Assembly: GCF_935825525.1 (NCBI RefSeq)
Contig: NZ_CAKXZT010000122.1
Span: 1-64,000, forward strand
Direction of reading: 5' to 3'
Origin: Mesorhizobium escarrei
GTDB taxonomy: Bacteria > Pseudomonadota > Alphaproteobacteria > Rhizobiales > Rhizobiaceae
Length of the DNA: 64,000 bases
Below are positions 7,943-16,243 of the stretch, piece by piece; position 1 is the stretch's first letter, and every line of letters begins with the position of its first letter. The position numbers and the translations under genes are program-made. The notes beneath the pieces were generated by a model, which saw only the letters and a list, made by a program, of their open reading frames with translations, was not told where the DNA came from and did no database searches.

Positions 7943-8210
7943 AGCGCCTCCTTTCACGCGGCGTCGCTTTTCGAGCGCCGATAGTCCGAATCCGTTCTTC
8001 ATCTTCGAGATCAGGGTATGTATCCATAACGAGCAAAACCACCAGCATCTCGATCATCCCAATCGCATGCCATCGTTGCTCCCCAACTTCGAACCGGTCA
8101 GGCACGATAAGATGAAGCGGATCGTTGAAGACGCCCTTTGCGAGATCGAATGCGGCACCGTGCTTGGCAAGATTGCGCTTGGCCTTTTCGGCATCCCGCT
8201 CGAACTGCAA
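7923..8210 (-). CDS. brnT: BrnT-type toxin (ribonuclease family)
   Basis: A 95-residue toxin of the BrnT family, whose members are RelE-fold ribonucleases that arrest translation. Family features are NLAKHGAAFDLAKGVF with DPLH, then GEQRWHAIGMIEMLVVLLV and the C-terminal RTIGARKATPRERRRYEQ, which carries the basic catalytic residues. No disruption is visible. No ATG or GTG gives the full N-terminus; the start is placed at a TTG (8210) preceded only by a weak ribosome site. The gene precedes and overlaps brnA, the usual order. Confidence 0.88.
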   Translation of the reverse strand: MQFERDAEKAKRNLAKHGAAFDLAKGVFNDPLHLIVPDRFEVGEQRWHAIGMIEMLVVLLVMDTYPDLEDEERIRTIGARKATPRERRRYEQERA

Positions 8211-8231
8211 CGCCGCACCATTATTTACGAT

Positions 8232-8245
8232 ATTGTACGTACAAT
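8232..8245. promoter_or_regulatory. Palindromic operator upstream of brnTA
   Basis: ATTGTACGTACAAT is a perfect 14-bp palindrome 21 bases upstream of the brnT start. BrnA antitoxins are known to autorepress their operons through such operators, so this is the predicted BrnA site; it probably overlaps the promoter. Confidence 0.7.
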
Positions 8246-8270
8246 TTTGTAAGAGTCTAGCGTCGATGAC

Positions 8271-9038
8271 TCAGTGCCCCGCGCCGGCCCTTGCTTTTCT
8301 TCGACGTCGCGCCAGCATGTTGAGGCCCTCGACAAGGGCGGAAAAACCCATGGCGGCGTAGATGTAGCCCTTCGGCACATGGAAGCCCATGCCGTCGGCG
8401 ATCAGCGTCATGCCGATCATCAGCAGGAAGCTCAGCGCCAGCATGACGATGCTGGGGTTTTTCGCGATGAAGTTGGCGAGCGGCCCGGCCGCCAGCATCA
8501 TCACGGTGACCGCCACGATCACGGCGATGTACATGATGGCGATCTCGTCGGTCATGCCGACTGCGGTGATGATCGAATCGATCGAGAAGACGAGGTCGAG
8601 CAGCAGGATCTGGAAGACGGCGCCGGCCATCGAAAGCTGCAGCGTCTCACCGATCATCGTGTCCTGATGGTCCTCGAGATCGACCGTATGGTGGATTTCC
8701 TTGGTCGCTTTCCAGACGAGGAACAGGCCGCCGGCGATCAGGATCAGATCGCGCCAGGAGAAACCATGGCCGAAAGCGGTGAACACCGGCGCCGTCAACT
8801 GGACGATGATCGAGATGGTCGCAAGCAGAACCAGCCGCATTATCAGCGCCGCCGAAATGCCGATTCGCCGGGCGCGAGCCCTCTGCGCCTCCGGCAATTT
8901 GTTGGTCAGGATCGAGATGAAGATCAGATTGTCGATGCCGAGCACGACCTCCAGCACAATCAGCGTCAGCAACGCGACCCACGCGGTCGGATCGGAGACA
9001 AAGGCGAAATGCGGCGCCAGGAATTCGATGAGCTGCAT
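8271..9038 (-). CDS. TerC family integral membrane protein
   Basis: A 255-residue membrane protein of the TerC/Alx family with about seven helices. The family motifs are visible: [21 protein letters not shown] near residue 29, ending in the cation-coordinating acidic segment, and [17 protein letters not shown] near residue 130. Members have been linked to manganese efflux and metalation of exported proteins and to tellurium resistance. The paired acidic motifs GIDN and SIDS are intact, so it is probably functional. No yybP-ykoY riboswitch could be recognised in the short upstream gap. Confidence 0.9.
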   Translation of the reverse strand: MQLIEFLAPHFAFVSDPTAWVALLTLIVLEVVLGIDNLIFISILTNKLPEAQRARARRIGISAALIMRLVLLATISIIVQLTAPVFTAFGHGFSWRDLILIAGGLFLVWKATKEIHHTVDLEDHQDTMIGETLQLSMAGAVFQILLLDLVFSIDSIITAVGMTDEIAIMYIAVIVAVTVMMLAAGPLANFIAKNPSIVMLALSFLLMIGMTLIADGMGFHVPKGYIYAAMGFSALVEGLNMLARRRRKARAGAGH

Positions 9039-9109
9039 GGAGGTCGTCCCCTCTTACGATCTAGAGCAGTGTCGCCGGCAATTAGGTATCGCAGGCGTTG
9101 ATATCAATG

Positions 9110-9934
9110 TCACGACCAGAAAGATGGCGCCGTTTCCTCCAGCCGCGGCCCGCGGCGAAACGGCGCAATCCGCTCGGTCAGGCCGCTGCGATCCGAAATG
9201 TCGACGCCGACGCCGCACAATGTCGCCGGGCCGCTCGCCGCCTCGAAGCGTCCTTTCGGCACCTTCGACAGAAACCGGTTGAGCGGCTCCTCCTTGTCCA
9301 TACCGAGCGAAGAATCATAGTCGCCGCACATGCCGGCGTCCGAGATATAGCCGGTGCCGCCATTGAGGATATGGTGGTCGCCGGTCGGCTGATGTGTATG
9401 AGTGCCGACGACCAGGCTGGCGCGGCCGTCGACGAAGTGCGCAAAGCACATTTTTTCGGAGGTCGCCTCGGCATGGAAATCGATGACCACCGCATCGGCC
9501 TGCTCGCCGAGCGGGCAGGCGGCAAGCTCGCGCTCGCCGGCCTGGAACGGATCGTCGAGTTCGGGATGCATGAACACCCGGCCCATGATGTTGGCGACCA
9601 GAACGCGCGCGCCGTTCCTGGCGATGTAGACGCCGGAGCCCCGCCCTGGCGTGCCCTTGGGGAAATTGGACGGACGCAGGAAGCGTTCCTCGCGCGGCGC
9701 GAAAGCCAGCGCATCGCGCTGGTCCCAGACATGGTTGCCGGTGGTGACGACGTCGGCGCCCGCCGCGATCGTCTCGCGAAAGATCTCTTCGGTGATGCCG
9801 AAGCCGCCGGCGGCGTTCTCGCCATTGACGATGACGAAGTCGAGTTTGAAATCCGAGATCAGGCCGGGGAGTTGTTCCCACACCGCCGTACGTCCCGTCT
9901 TGCCGACCATATCGCCGAGGAAGAGAAGTCTCAT
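9110..9934 (-). CDS. ymdB: YmdB family metallophosphoesterase
   Basis: A 274-residue TIGR00282-type phosphoesterase with a binuclear metal site. Visible ligands are Asp in LFLGDMVGK (residue 8), the NGENAAGG block (about 38-44), TTGNHVWD (Asn-His near 67) and the His-rich VVGTHTHQPTGDH (near 175-180). The Bacillus homologue is a cyclic-nucleotide phosphodiesterase involved in development. It lies just upstream of terC and downstream of the 5-formyl-THF cyclo-ligase, all on the minus strand, an arrangement common in rhizobia. Confidence 0.93.
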   Translation of the reverse strand: MRLLFLGDMVGKTGRTAVWEQLPGLISDFKLDFVIVNGENAAGGFGITEEIFRETIAAGADVVTTGNHVWDQRDALAFAPREERFLRPSNFPKGTPGRGSGVYIARNGARVLVANIMGRVFMHPELDDPFQAGERELAACPLGEQADAVVIDFHAEATSEKMCFAHFVDGRASLVVGTHTHQPTGDHHILNGGTGYISDAGMCGDYDSSLGMDKEEPLNRFLSKVPKGRFEAASGPATLCGVGVDISDRSGLTERIAPFRRGPRLEETAPSFWS

Positions 9935-10015
9935 CTAAAAATGATCCTGAACCGAAGGTCAGCGAAGCAAAAAGCTGCATGACTTCCGGAAAAGACCATG
10001 CGTCCAGGAACTTAT

Positions 10016-10603
10016 CTACAATTTCGGCGCGAACCGGCGCAACCCGCTCTCGGTGAGTATTTCCGGAATGGTCACGTCATGCGGCTCGTCCGGCACCAGC
10101 GGCACCTCCTGGCAGTCGAAAGCAATGCCGATCAGCCGCGGCTTCTGCCCCTTGTCGACCAGCCGCGCGATGGCGCGGTCGTAATAGCCGGCGCCGTAGC
10201 CGACGCGGTGGCCGCGCGCGTCGAAAGCCGCGAGCGGCACCAGCATCACCTGGGGATCGAGCACCTCGGCCTCTTCATGCGGCCCGACGGTGCCGAACCC
10301 CATGTCGATCATCGGTGCGCCGCGCACCAGTTCGCGAAAGACGATGGTGGTCTTGTCGAGAATCGCCGGCAGGCAAAGCCGTGCCCCATTTTCGCGCAGG
10401 GCGAACATCAGCGGCCGGACGTCGACTTCCGTGCGCATCGGCCAGAAGCCGGAGACGATCTGGCCCGGTTCTATCGCAATGTTGTCCCGCGCCGTCTCGG
10501 CCATTTCGAGCGCTGCCTCCACCCGCCAGAACGGATTGAGCGCGTCGCGGCGCCCGAGTGCTTCGCGTCGCAATTTTTTTTTCAGTTCTTTCAAGGATGT
10601 CAT
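10016..10603 (-). CDS. 5-formyltetrahydrofolate cyclo-ligase
   Basis: A 195-residue enzyme that converts 5-formyl-THF to 5,10-methenyl-THF with ATP, recycling folate. Typical elements are the basic N-terminus LKELKKKLRREALGRRDAL, the folate segment FGTVGPHEEAEVLDPQV and the ATP motif GHRVGYGAGYYDRAI. The ATG at 10603 (MTSLKELKKK) is chosen; an in-frame ATG 23 codons earlier sits within a palindromic repeat and is unlikely. A 6S RNA gene lies upstream in the same orientation, the standard bacterial ssrS-cyclo-ligase linkage. Confidence 0.95.
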   Translation of the reverse strand: MTSLKELKKKLRREALGRRDALNPFWRVEAALEMAETARDNIAIEPGQIVSGFWPMRTEVDVRPLMFALRENGARLCLPAILDKTTIVFRELVRGAPMIDMGFGTVGPHEEAEVLDPQVMLVPLAAFDARGHRVGYGAGYYDRAIARLVDKGQKPRLIGIAFDCQEVPLVPDEPHDVTIPEILTESGLRRFAPKL

Positions 10604-10660
10604 GCGCCGACGATAGAAAAGGTCAGATTTGGATGGAGTTTTAGGAGCGACGTTTTCTAC

Positions 10661-10706
10661 CGCATGATCCACCGAAGTGTCAGCGGTTCGGTGAAAAGAT
10701 CATGCG
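10661..10706. repeat. RIME-like palindromic intergenic element
   Basis: CGCATGATC (10661-10669) and GATCATGCG (10698-10706) are perfect 9-bp inverted arms around a loop containing a degenerate CCGAA/TTCGG pair. It matches the general plan of rhizobium-specific intergenic mosaic elements. It lies between the 6S RNA and the cyclo-ligase gene. Confidence 0.6.
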
Positions 10707-10797
10707 AAATGAGATCAGCGGAGCGAACTTTTCGTTCGTGAGCACCGCACAAAGCGGCGCGACGACAAAATCCGCAAAATATGGCCTTTTCGATGGG

Positions 10798-10953
10798 TGA
10801 CGATCCACACAACCGGTGGAGAGAGCGATCCCGGGAACCTACAAAGTAGGTGGGCGCCGTATGAGAAAACCCACGGGTCTTCCCAGGGACAGCTCCCTAG
10901 GGATCATTAAGGCCCCGGGGAAAATGTTCTCCTGCCGGGAAGCGCAGACCGTC
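10798..10953 (-). ncRNA. ssrS: 6S RNA
   Basis: On the minus strand a transcript of about 155 bases can fold into the 6S rod. The closing stem pairs ACGGTCTGCGC (10952-10942) with GTGTGGATCGT (10810-10800), then CGG-CA-GGAGA with TCTCC-A-CCG, a large internal bubble containing CCCCGGGGCCTTAAT follows, then GATCCC pairs with GGGATC, with a small CCTACTTTGTAGG hairpin in the 3' half. A TATATT -10 box at 10960-10965 sits seven bases before the predicted 5' end. 6S RNA binds sigma70 RNA polymerase in stationary phase. The position upstream of the 5-formyl-THF cyclo-ligase gene supports the call. Confidence 0.85.
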
Positions 10954-11135
10954 TTGCCCAATATAGGCCGACGATCGACCAAGCGCCATAGAGACGGCCA
11001 TGCTCGGTGGCTTAATTCGTCACAAAGCCCTGCCCGGGAGTTTTCCTGGCACAAGGTTTCACCGCGCCCTCGCCGCTGCGCCTTGCGCAGGCTGGACTGT
11101 CTCCTTACGGTTGCCATCAAAACCGAGGAGCAAGA

Positions 11136-11975
11136 ATGCGTTTCGAAGGCACGGCGGCCTATGTCGCCGACAAGGATCTGATGGTGGCGGTCAACGCGGC
11201 GATCGCGCTCGAGCGGCCATTGCTGGTCAAGGGCGAGCCCGGCACCGGCAAGACCGAACTGGCCAGGCAAGTGTCGGCGGCGCTCGGCCTCGAGCTGATC
11301 GAATGGCACGTTAAGTCGACGACAAGGGCGCAGCAGGGCCTCTACGAGTATGACGCCGTCTCGCGGCTGCGCGACAGCCAGCTCGGCGACGAGCGCTTCA
11401 ACGACATCAGCAACTACATCAAGCGTGGCAAGCTGTGGGACGCCTTCACGACGGCCAGGAAGGTCGTGCTTCTGATCGATGAGATCGACAAGGCTGACAT
11501 CGAGTTCCCCAACGATTTGTTGCAGGAACTCGATAGGATGGAGTTCTTCGTCTACGAGACCGGCGAGATGATCCGCGCCGCTGTGCGCCCGATCGTCATC
11601 ATCACCTCCAACAACGAGAAGGAGCTGCCGGACGCCTTCCTGCGCCGCTGCTTCTTCCACTATATCCGCTTTCCCGACGTCGAGACGCTGCACCGGATCG
11701 TCGACGTGCACTATCCCGGCATCAAGCAGAACCTGGTGCGCGCCGCACTGACCCAGTTCTACGAGATCCGCGACGTGCCGGGCCTGAAGAAGAAGCCATC
11801 GACCTCCGAGGCACTCGACTGGATCAGGCTCTTGGTCGCCGATGACATCGCGCCCGAGGACCTGCGCGCCGACCCGAAAAACGCACTGCCCAAGCTGCAT
11901 GGTGCGCTTTTGAAGAACGAACAGGACGTGCATCTGTTCGAGCGCTTGGCCTTTATGGCGAGAAGGCAGGGGTGA
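11136..11975 (+). CDS. MoxR family AAA+ ATPase
   Basis: A 279-residue AAA+ protein of the MoxR group. Walker A is GEPGTGKTEL near residue 33, Walker B is VVLLIDEIDKAD near 113, and sensor-1 VIITSNNEKELPDAFLRRC follows. MoxR ATPases act as chaperones that help activate or insert metal cofactors, usually with a von Willebrand factor A partner. The gene lies about 570 bases before a VWA (CoxE-like) gene, with a GNAT acetyltransferase between them; all three run in the same direction. The 6S RNA gene is divergent upstream. Confidence 0.92.
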   Translation: MRFEGTAAYVADKDLMVAVNAAIALERPLLVKGEPGTGKTELARQVSAALGLELIEWHVKSTTRAQQGLYEYDAVSRLRDSQLGDERFNDISNYIKRGKLWDAFTTARKVVLLIDEIDKADIEFPNDLLQELDRMEFFVYETGEMIRAAVRPIVIITSNNEKELPDAFLRRCFFHYIRFPDVETLHRIVDVHYPGIKQNLVRAALTQFYEIRDVPGLKKKPSTSEALDWIRLLVADDIAPEDLRADPKNALPKLHGALLKNEQDVHLFERLAFMARRQG

Positions 11976-12089
11976 GGAGCGGTCGGCCAAAGCCGCGGCA
12001 GGGATCGGACAGCGCTTTCCCGTTGCTGGACCGTTGCCGCCGGCCGGGCACCGGGGCAGCCTGGGCCCGAAGCTTCGTAAGGAAATGAA

Positions 12090-12536
12090 ATGGCCGAGAT
12101 CACCGTCCGCCCACTCGCACAATCCGACCACGCCGACTGGCAGCGCCTGTGGACTGCTTACCTCACCTTCTACGAAACCAAGCTGCCGGAAGACGTCTAC
12201 GCCGTCACCTGGAAGCGGCTGTTCACGGCGGGTGAGTTCGAGCCGAAGGGGTTCATCGCCACCCTCGACGGTAAGGCGGTCGGCCTCACCCATTACCTCT
12301 ACCATCGCTCCTGCTGGTCCGAAAAAAACAACTGCTATCTGCAGGATCTGTTCGCCGACCCGGATGTGCGCGGCAAAGGCGTCGGTGCCGCCCTGATCGA
12401 AGCGGTCAAGCAGGAAGCCGGCAAGATCGGCGTTAAGAACGTCTACTGGATGACGCACGAGACCAACACCACCGCGCGCAAGCTCTACGATCACGTGGCG
12501 CGGCGAACCGGCTTCATCGAATATGATCTCCCATAG
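12090..12536 (+). CDS. GNAT family N-acetyltransferase
   Basis: A 148-residue acetyltransferase with the acetyl-CoA loop DPDVRGKGVGAALIEAV (Q/RxxGxG/A motif, near residues 90-105), followed by YWMTHETNTTARKLYDHVA and a final FIEYDLP strand. GNAT proteins transfer acetyl groups to amines; the substrate here cannot be inferred. AAGGAAATGAA gives the ribosome site. It lies between moxR and the VWA gene; the stop is eight bases from the VWA start, so these two are clearly co-transcribed. Confidence 0.9.
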   Translation: MAEITVRPLAQSDHADWQRLWTAYLTFYETKLPEDVYAVTWKRLFTAGEFEPKGFIATLDGKAVGLTHYLYHRSCWSEKNNCYLQDLFADPDVRGKGVGAALIEAVKQEAGKIGVKNVYWMTHETNTTARKLYDHVARRTGFIEYDLP

Positions 12537-12544
12537 ATGGTGCG

Positions 12545-13735
12545 ATGTTCATCCCCTTCTTCCTCGAACTGAAGGCTGCGCGGGTTCCGGTCTCTCTCCG
12601 GGAGTATCTGTCGCTGCTGGAAGGGCTGGAGGCGGGGCTGGTCGACTATGACGTCGAGGGGTTTTACTATCTCGCCCGCGCCGCACTGGTGAAGGACGAG
12701 CGTCACATCGACCGTTTTGACCAGGTCTTTTCGCGCGTTTTCAAGGGCATTGAAGCGCTGGCTGGCGAAAACCAGGTCGACGTCGAAAACATTCCGGAGG
12801 AATGGCTGCGGCGGCTTGCCGAAAAGCACCTAAGCGACGAAGAGAAAAAGCTGGTCGAGGCGCTGGGCGGTTTCGAAAAGCTGATGGAGACGCTGAAGAA
12901 GCGGCTGGAGGAACAAAATGGCCGCCATCAGGGCGGGTCGAAATGGATCGGCACCGGCGGCACCTCACCCTTCGGCGCCTATGGATATAATCCCGAAGGC
13001 GTTCGCATCGGCCAGCATGAGAGCCGCAACCGCCGCGCGGTGAAGGTCTGGGACAAGCGCGAGTTCAGGAATTTCGACGATGCCGTCGAGCTCGGCACCC
13101 GCAACATCAAGATCGCGCTTAAACGCTTGCGCCGTTGGGTGCGCGAAGGCGCCGAGGAGGAGTTCGACCTGCCCGGCACCATCCACGCCACGGCCGAGCA
13201 TGGCTATCTCGACGTGCAGACACGGCCCGAGCGGCGCAATGCCGTGAAGCTGCTGATGTTCTTCGATGTCGGCGGCTCGATGGACGATCACATCAGAAGC
13301 GTCGAGGAGCTGTTTTCGGCCGCCCGCGCCGAATTCCGCCAGCTCGAATATTTCTACTTCCACAACTGCCTCTACGAGGGCGTGTGGAAGGACAATCGCC
13401 GCCGCCATGCGGAGGTGATTCCGACCTTCGACCTCCTCCACAAATACGGTCCGGACTACAAGGTGATCGTCGTCGGCGATGCCTCGATGAGCCCCTATGA
13501 GATCGCGCATCCCGGCGGCTCGGTCGAGCACTGGAATCCGGAGGCCGGCGTCGTCTGGCTCGGCCGCCTGCTGCAGCAATGGCCTAACGCGGTATGGCTC
13601 AACCCCGAAAGCGAAAAGCACTGGGGTTTTACCCATTCGATCGCCATGATCCGCAATATTTTTGGCGGCCGCATGTTTCCGCTGACGCTCGCCGGGCTCG
13701 ACGCTGCGACGAAGCAGCTTTCAAGGAAGCACTGA
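12545..13735 (+). CDS. VWA domain (CoxE-like) protein, MoxR partner
   Basis: A 396-residue protein with an N-terminal helical part, a region with GTGGTSPFGAYGYNPEG, and a C-terminal von Willebrand A domain from about residue 230. The MIDAS motif is DVGGSMDDH: the first Ser of the usual DxSxS is Gly, though this is common in the family of VWA proteins paired with MoxR. YFYFHNCLYEGVWKDN and VIVVGDASMSPYEI complete the domain. MoxR-VWA pairs assist maturation of metalloenzymes (for example in carbon monoxide dehydrogenase and methanol dehydrogenase clusters), but no such enzyme is encoded nearby. Its stop abuts the next gene. Confidence 0.88.
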   Translation: MFIPFFLELKAARVPVSLREYLSLLEGLEAGLVDYDVEGFYYLARAALVKDERHIDRFDQVFSRVFKGIEALAGENQVDVENIPEEWLRRLAEKHLSDEEKKLVEALGGFEKLMETLKKRLEEQNGRHQGGSKWIGTGGTSPFGAYGYNPEGVRIGQHESRNRRAVKVWDKREFRNFDDAVELGTRNIKIALKRLRRWVREGAEEEFDLPGTIHATAEHGYLDVQTRPERRNAVKLLMFFDVGGSMDDHIRSVEELFSAARAEFRQLEYFYFHNCLYEGVWKDNRRRHAEVIPTFDLLHKYGPDYKVIVVGDASMSPYEIAHPGGSVEHWNPEAGVVWLGRLLQQWPNAVWLNPESEKHWGFTHSIAMIRNIFGGRMFPLTLAGLDAATKQLSRKH

Positions 13736-14557
13736 ATGGGTCCACGCAAAACAGGACGGCCGACCTGTTTCCTCTGCCTGCAGTGTGGCGTCCAGTTCGC
13801 GGCGGCAGCCGCGCCGCCGCAACATTGCCCGATCTGCGAGGACGAGCGGCAATATGTGCGCTGGGAGGGCCAGGCCTGGATCACGCCGCAAGAGCTCGCC
13901 GCCGGGCATCGGGTCGTGATGAAGGACGACGCCGGTGTGCTCGCCTTCGGCATCGAGCCGCGCTTCGCCATCGGTCAGCGGGCGCTGCTGGCACAGACCC
14001 CGCACGGCAATGTGCTGTGGGACTGCATCTCGATGGTCAGCGACGAGGCGGTGGCCGAAATCAACCGACGAGGCGGCCTGGCCGCGATCGCCATTTCGCA
14101 CTGCCATTATTATTCGGCAATGGTCGAGTGGAGCGAAGCGTTTGGCGGCGTGCCGATCTATCTGCATGCCGATGACCGCAACTGGATCATGCGGCCGCAT
14201 CCGGCCGTTGTCAGTTGGGAGGGCGAGACGCGCGCCCTGAACCCCTCGCTGACACTTATCCGTTGCGGCGGTCACTTTGCCGGTGGCCAGGTGCTGCACT
14301 GGAAGCGCGACGGCGGCGGCGCCATCCTGGCCGGCGATGTCTTGCAGGTGACGCCAACCCGCCGCCATGTCAGCTTCATGTATAGTTACCCGAACTACAT
14401 CCCGCTCAATGCGGCGAAGGTACTCCGCATCGCCTCGGCACTGGAGCCTTTCGCGTTCGACCATATCTACGGCGCATGGTGGAACCAGAACGTCATCGGC
14501 GATGCAAAGACGGCATTTGCAAGGTCTGTTGCGCGGTATCTCGCAGCGATCGCCTGA
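13736..14557 (+). CDS. MBL-fold metallo-hydrolase-like protein with N-terminal zinc-ribbon-like motif
   Basis: A 273-residue protein. The N-terminus has two Cys pairs (CLQC near 16 and CPIC near 32) that look like a zinc ribbon. A metallo-beta-lactamase fold follows, with ISHCHYYSAMVEWSEAF in place of the canonical HxHxDH, so the Asp and third His of that motif are missing. Later ligand-like segments are RCGGHFAGGQVLHW and LAGDVLQVTPTRR. The same HxHYY variant is seen in a family of MBL-like proteins of unknown function. Its ATG immediately follows the VWA gene's stop, so the two are coupled. Enzyme activity cannot be asserted. Confidence 0.82.
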   Translation: MGPRKTGRPTCFLCLQCGVQFAAAAAPPQHCPICEDERQYVRWEGQAWITPQELAAGHRVVMKDDAGVLAFGIEPRFAIGQRALLAQTPHGNVLWDCISMVSDEAVAEINRRGGLAAIAISHCHYYSAMVEWSEAFGGVPIYLHADDRNWIMRPHPAVVSWEGETRALNPSLTLIRCGGHFAGGQVLHWKRDGGGAILAGDVLQVTPTRRHVSFMYSYPNYIPLNAAKVLRIASALEPFAFDHIYGAWWNQNVIGDAKTAFARSVARYLAAIA

Positions 14558-14666
14558 GGAATTCTTCGCGGCAGCATTGGAAATACCGGCAAACGCCGTA
14601 ACAAATGCCTATTTTAGGCGAACTTGGGAAGACAACCCCAATAGCGGCACGAGCTAAGAGGCAAAA

Positions 14667-15071
14667 ATGGATAGTCACACCTACCCTGTCACCCGCACCG
14701 ATGCCGAATGGCGCGCCCGGCTGACGCCGGAGCAATATGCGGTGATGCGTAATCACGGCACCGAGCGGCCGGGCAGCTGCGCCCTGCTCCACGAGAAGCG
14801 CGCCGGCACTTTTTCCTGCGTCGGCTGCGACCAGCCCTTGTTCGAATCCAAGCTGAAGTTCGAGAGCGGCACCGGCTGGCCAAGCTTCAACGATCCGGTG
14901 CCCGGTTCGGTCGAGACGACCGTCGACCGCAGCTACGGCATGGTCCGCACCGAATGCCACTGCGCCCGCTGCGGCAGCCATCTCGGCCACGTCTTCGAGG
15001 ACGGCCCGCCGCCGACCAGCCTGCGCTATTGCATCAACGGGGTCGCGCTGAAATTCGAGCCGGCTGCCTGA
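14667..15071 (+). CDS. msrB: Peptide-methionine (R)-S-oxide reductase
   Basis: A 134-residue MsrB that reduces methionine-R-sulfoxide in proteins using thioredoxin. Two zinc-binding CxxC pairs (CVGC near 52, CARC near 100), the [11 protein letters not shown] block and the catalytic Cys in [11 protein letters not shown] (near 122) are all present, so it is a full zinc-type enzyme. No msrA is nearby. AGAGG precedes the ATG. It is followed by a convergent small membrane protein gene. Confidence 0.96.
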   Translation: MDSHTYPVTRTDAEWRARLTPEQYAVMRNHGTERPGSCALLHEKRAGTFSCVGCDQPLFESKLKFESGTGWPSFNDPVPGSVETTVDRSYGMVRTECHCARCGSHLGHVFEDGPPPTSLRYCINGVALKFEPAA

Positions 15072-15146
15072 CTGCAATTTAAGATTGTGCAATTTAGCGT
15101 TGTCAAAGGACGGCTTCGGCCGGCCTTTGCCGGCAGCATTTTCCTG

Positions 15147-15491
15147 TCAGATCACCACCACCAGCATCAGCCACAGCACAGCGCCCAGCGTCATCAGCGA
15201 AGCCTTGACGCCGCCGGATTTCTCGGCGGTCCGCCACACCGCAAAAGTCAGGAAGAAATTGTACGGCACCGGCGCGAAATGCACCGCCAGAACGAGAGCG
15301 AGCGGCAGCTTCAGCCCGAGCAGGATCAGCGCCAGCACCGACACTGCGATGTTGATCGCCGTGCCGACAAGGACAAGATCGCGCCAGAACAGCCGGTCTA
15401 GCGGCGCAGTGCCTCTCCAGCGCGAGCGGAAGAAACCCGCCGCACGGCCTGCCTTGCCGTTTTCGCTTTCGAAAGTCTCTGGCGCACTCAT
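15147..15491 (-). CDS. Small membrane protein of unknown function
   Basis: A 114-residue protein with a charged N-terminus (residues 1-35) and three hydrophobic helices (about 40-60, 65-85 and 95-114, ending LMLVVVI). GC-rich codon use matches a real gene, and an alternative longer protein in another frame lacks any familiar pattern. The family was not recognised. It is convergent with msrB. Confidence 0.65.
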   Translation of the reverse strand: MSAPETFESENGKAGRAAGFFRSRWRGTAPLDRLFWRDLVLVGTAINIAVSVLALILLGLKLPLALVLAVHFAPVPYNFFLTFAVWRTAEKSGGVKASLMTLGAVLWLMLVVVI

Positions 15492-15706
15492 CGATGCGGC
15501 TTTCTCTCATTCGACAGCCGCAGAGATTTCCAAAGCAGCAAGCCTGTCAACGCAGGTCGATCATCGGCACGCAAGCGTATGATTTGGAAGATTGTCATCA
15601 AACGGTCGTGAAACCTTTCTACGTCGCCTTGTCGGCATCTCGGCAAAGACACCTTGCCGGAATCTGCCGCCCCCATCATCCAGTCACCTGCCAAGGAGGT
15701 CTTGAG

Positions 15707-16216
15707 ATGAGCGATAATGTCTACAACGTGCTGTTTCTTTGCAACGCCAATTCGGCGCGGTCGATCATGGCGGAAGCCATCCTCAATCGGATCGGCGCCG
15801 GCAAGTTCAAGGCCTTTTCCGCCGGTTCGCGGCCGAAGGGCGAGGTCAACCCCTACGGATTGCAGCTGCTCGAAAGCCTCAACCACGATACGAGCTTCGC
15901 CCGTTCGAAAGGCTGGGACGAGTTTGCCGAGCCCGACGCGCCGGAAATGAATTTCATCTTCACGCTTTGCGACACCACCGCCAATGAATCCTGTCCGATC
16001 TGGCCGGGTCATCCGATGACCGCGCTCTGGTCGATACCAGACCCAGCCAAGGCAGAGGGCACCGAAGCCGAACTGCATCTTGCCTTTGCCGATGCCTATC
16101 GTATGCTCAACAACCGCATCTCGCTGCTGGTCAATCTACGGATGGACGCGCTCGACCATCTAGCGCTGCAACAGCATCTCGACGAGATCGGCCGGGATAC
16201 GGCGAAGCCGAACTAA
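15707..16216 (+). CDS. Arsenate reductase / low-molecular-weight protein-tyrosine-phosphatase family (ArsC, thioredoxin type)
   Basis: A 169-residue enzyme with the CX5R phosphatase loop LCNANSARS at residues 11-18. GSRPKGEVNPYGLQLLE and TLCDTTANESCPIWPGHP, with the second and later cysteines typical of thioredoxin-coupled arsenate reductases, follow. It would reduce As(V) to As(III) for efflux, but no arsR, acr3 or arsB adjoins it, so it acts alone or in phosphate-ester chemistry. The ATG at 15707 follows CAAGGAGG; longer versions are not supported. Confidence 0.88.
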   Translation: MSDNVYNVLFLCNANSARSIMAEAILNRIGAGKFKAFSAGSRPKGEVNPYGLQLLESLNHDTSFARSKGWDEFAEPDAPEMNFIFTLCDTTANESCPIWPGHPMTALWSIPDPAKAEGTEAELHLAFADAYRMLNNRISLLVNLRMDALDHLALQQHLDEIGRDTAKPN

Positions 16217-16243
16217 GCCCAAGCCGCCGACAGGCAGGCGAAT

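Noticed and set aside
9935..10015. Possible RIME-like element downstream of the cyclo-ligase (CATGACTTCCGGAAAAGACCATG region)
   Set aside because: Arms are short and imperfect; not enough to list as an element.
10816..11181. A plus-strand frame starting MERAIPGTYKVGGRRMRKPT
   Set aside because: It covers the 6S RNA on the opposite strand; similar frames are often annotated as hypothetical proteins only because of the RNA's conservation.
10839..12494. A 551-residue minus-strand frame across moxR
   Set aside because: Antisense shadow of moxR and the GNAT gene; no domain, and it crosses the 6S RNA edge and the intergenic region.
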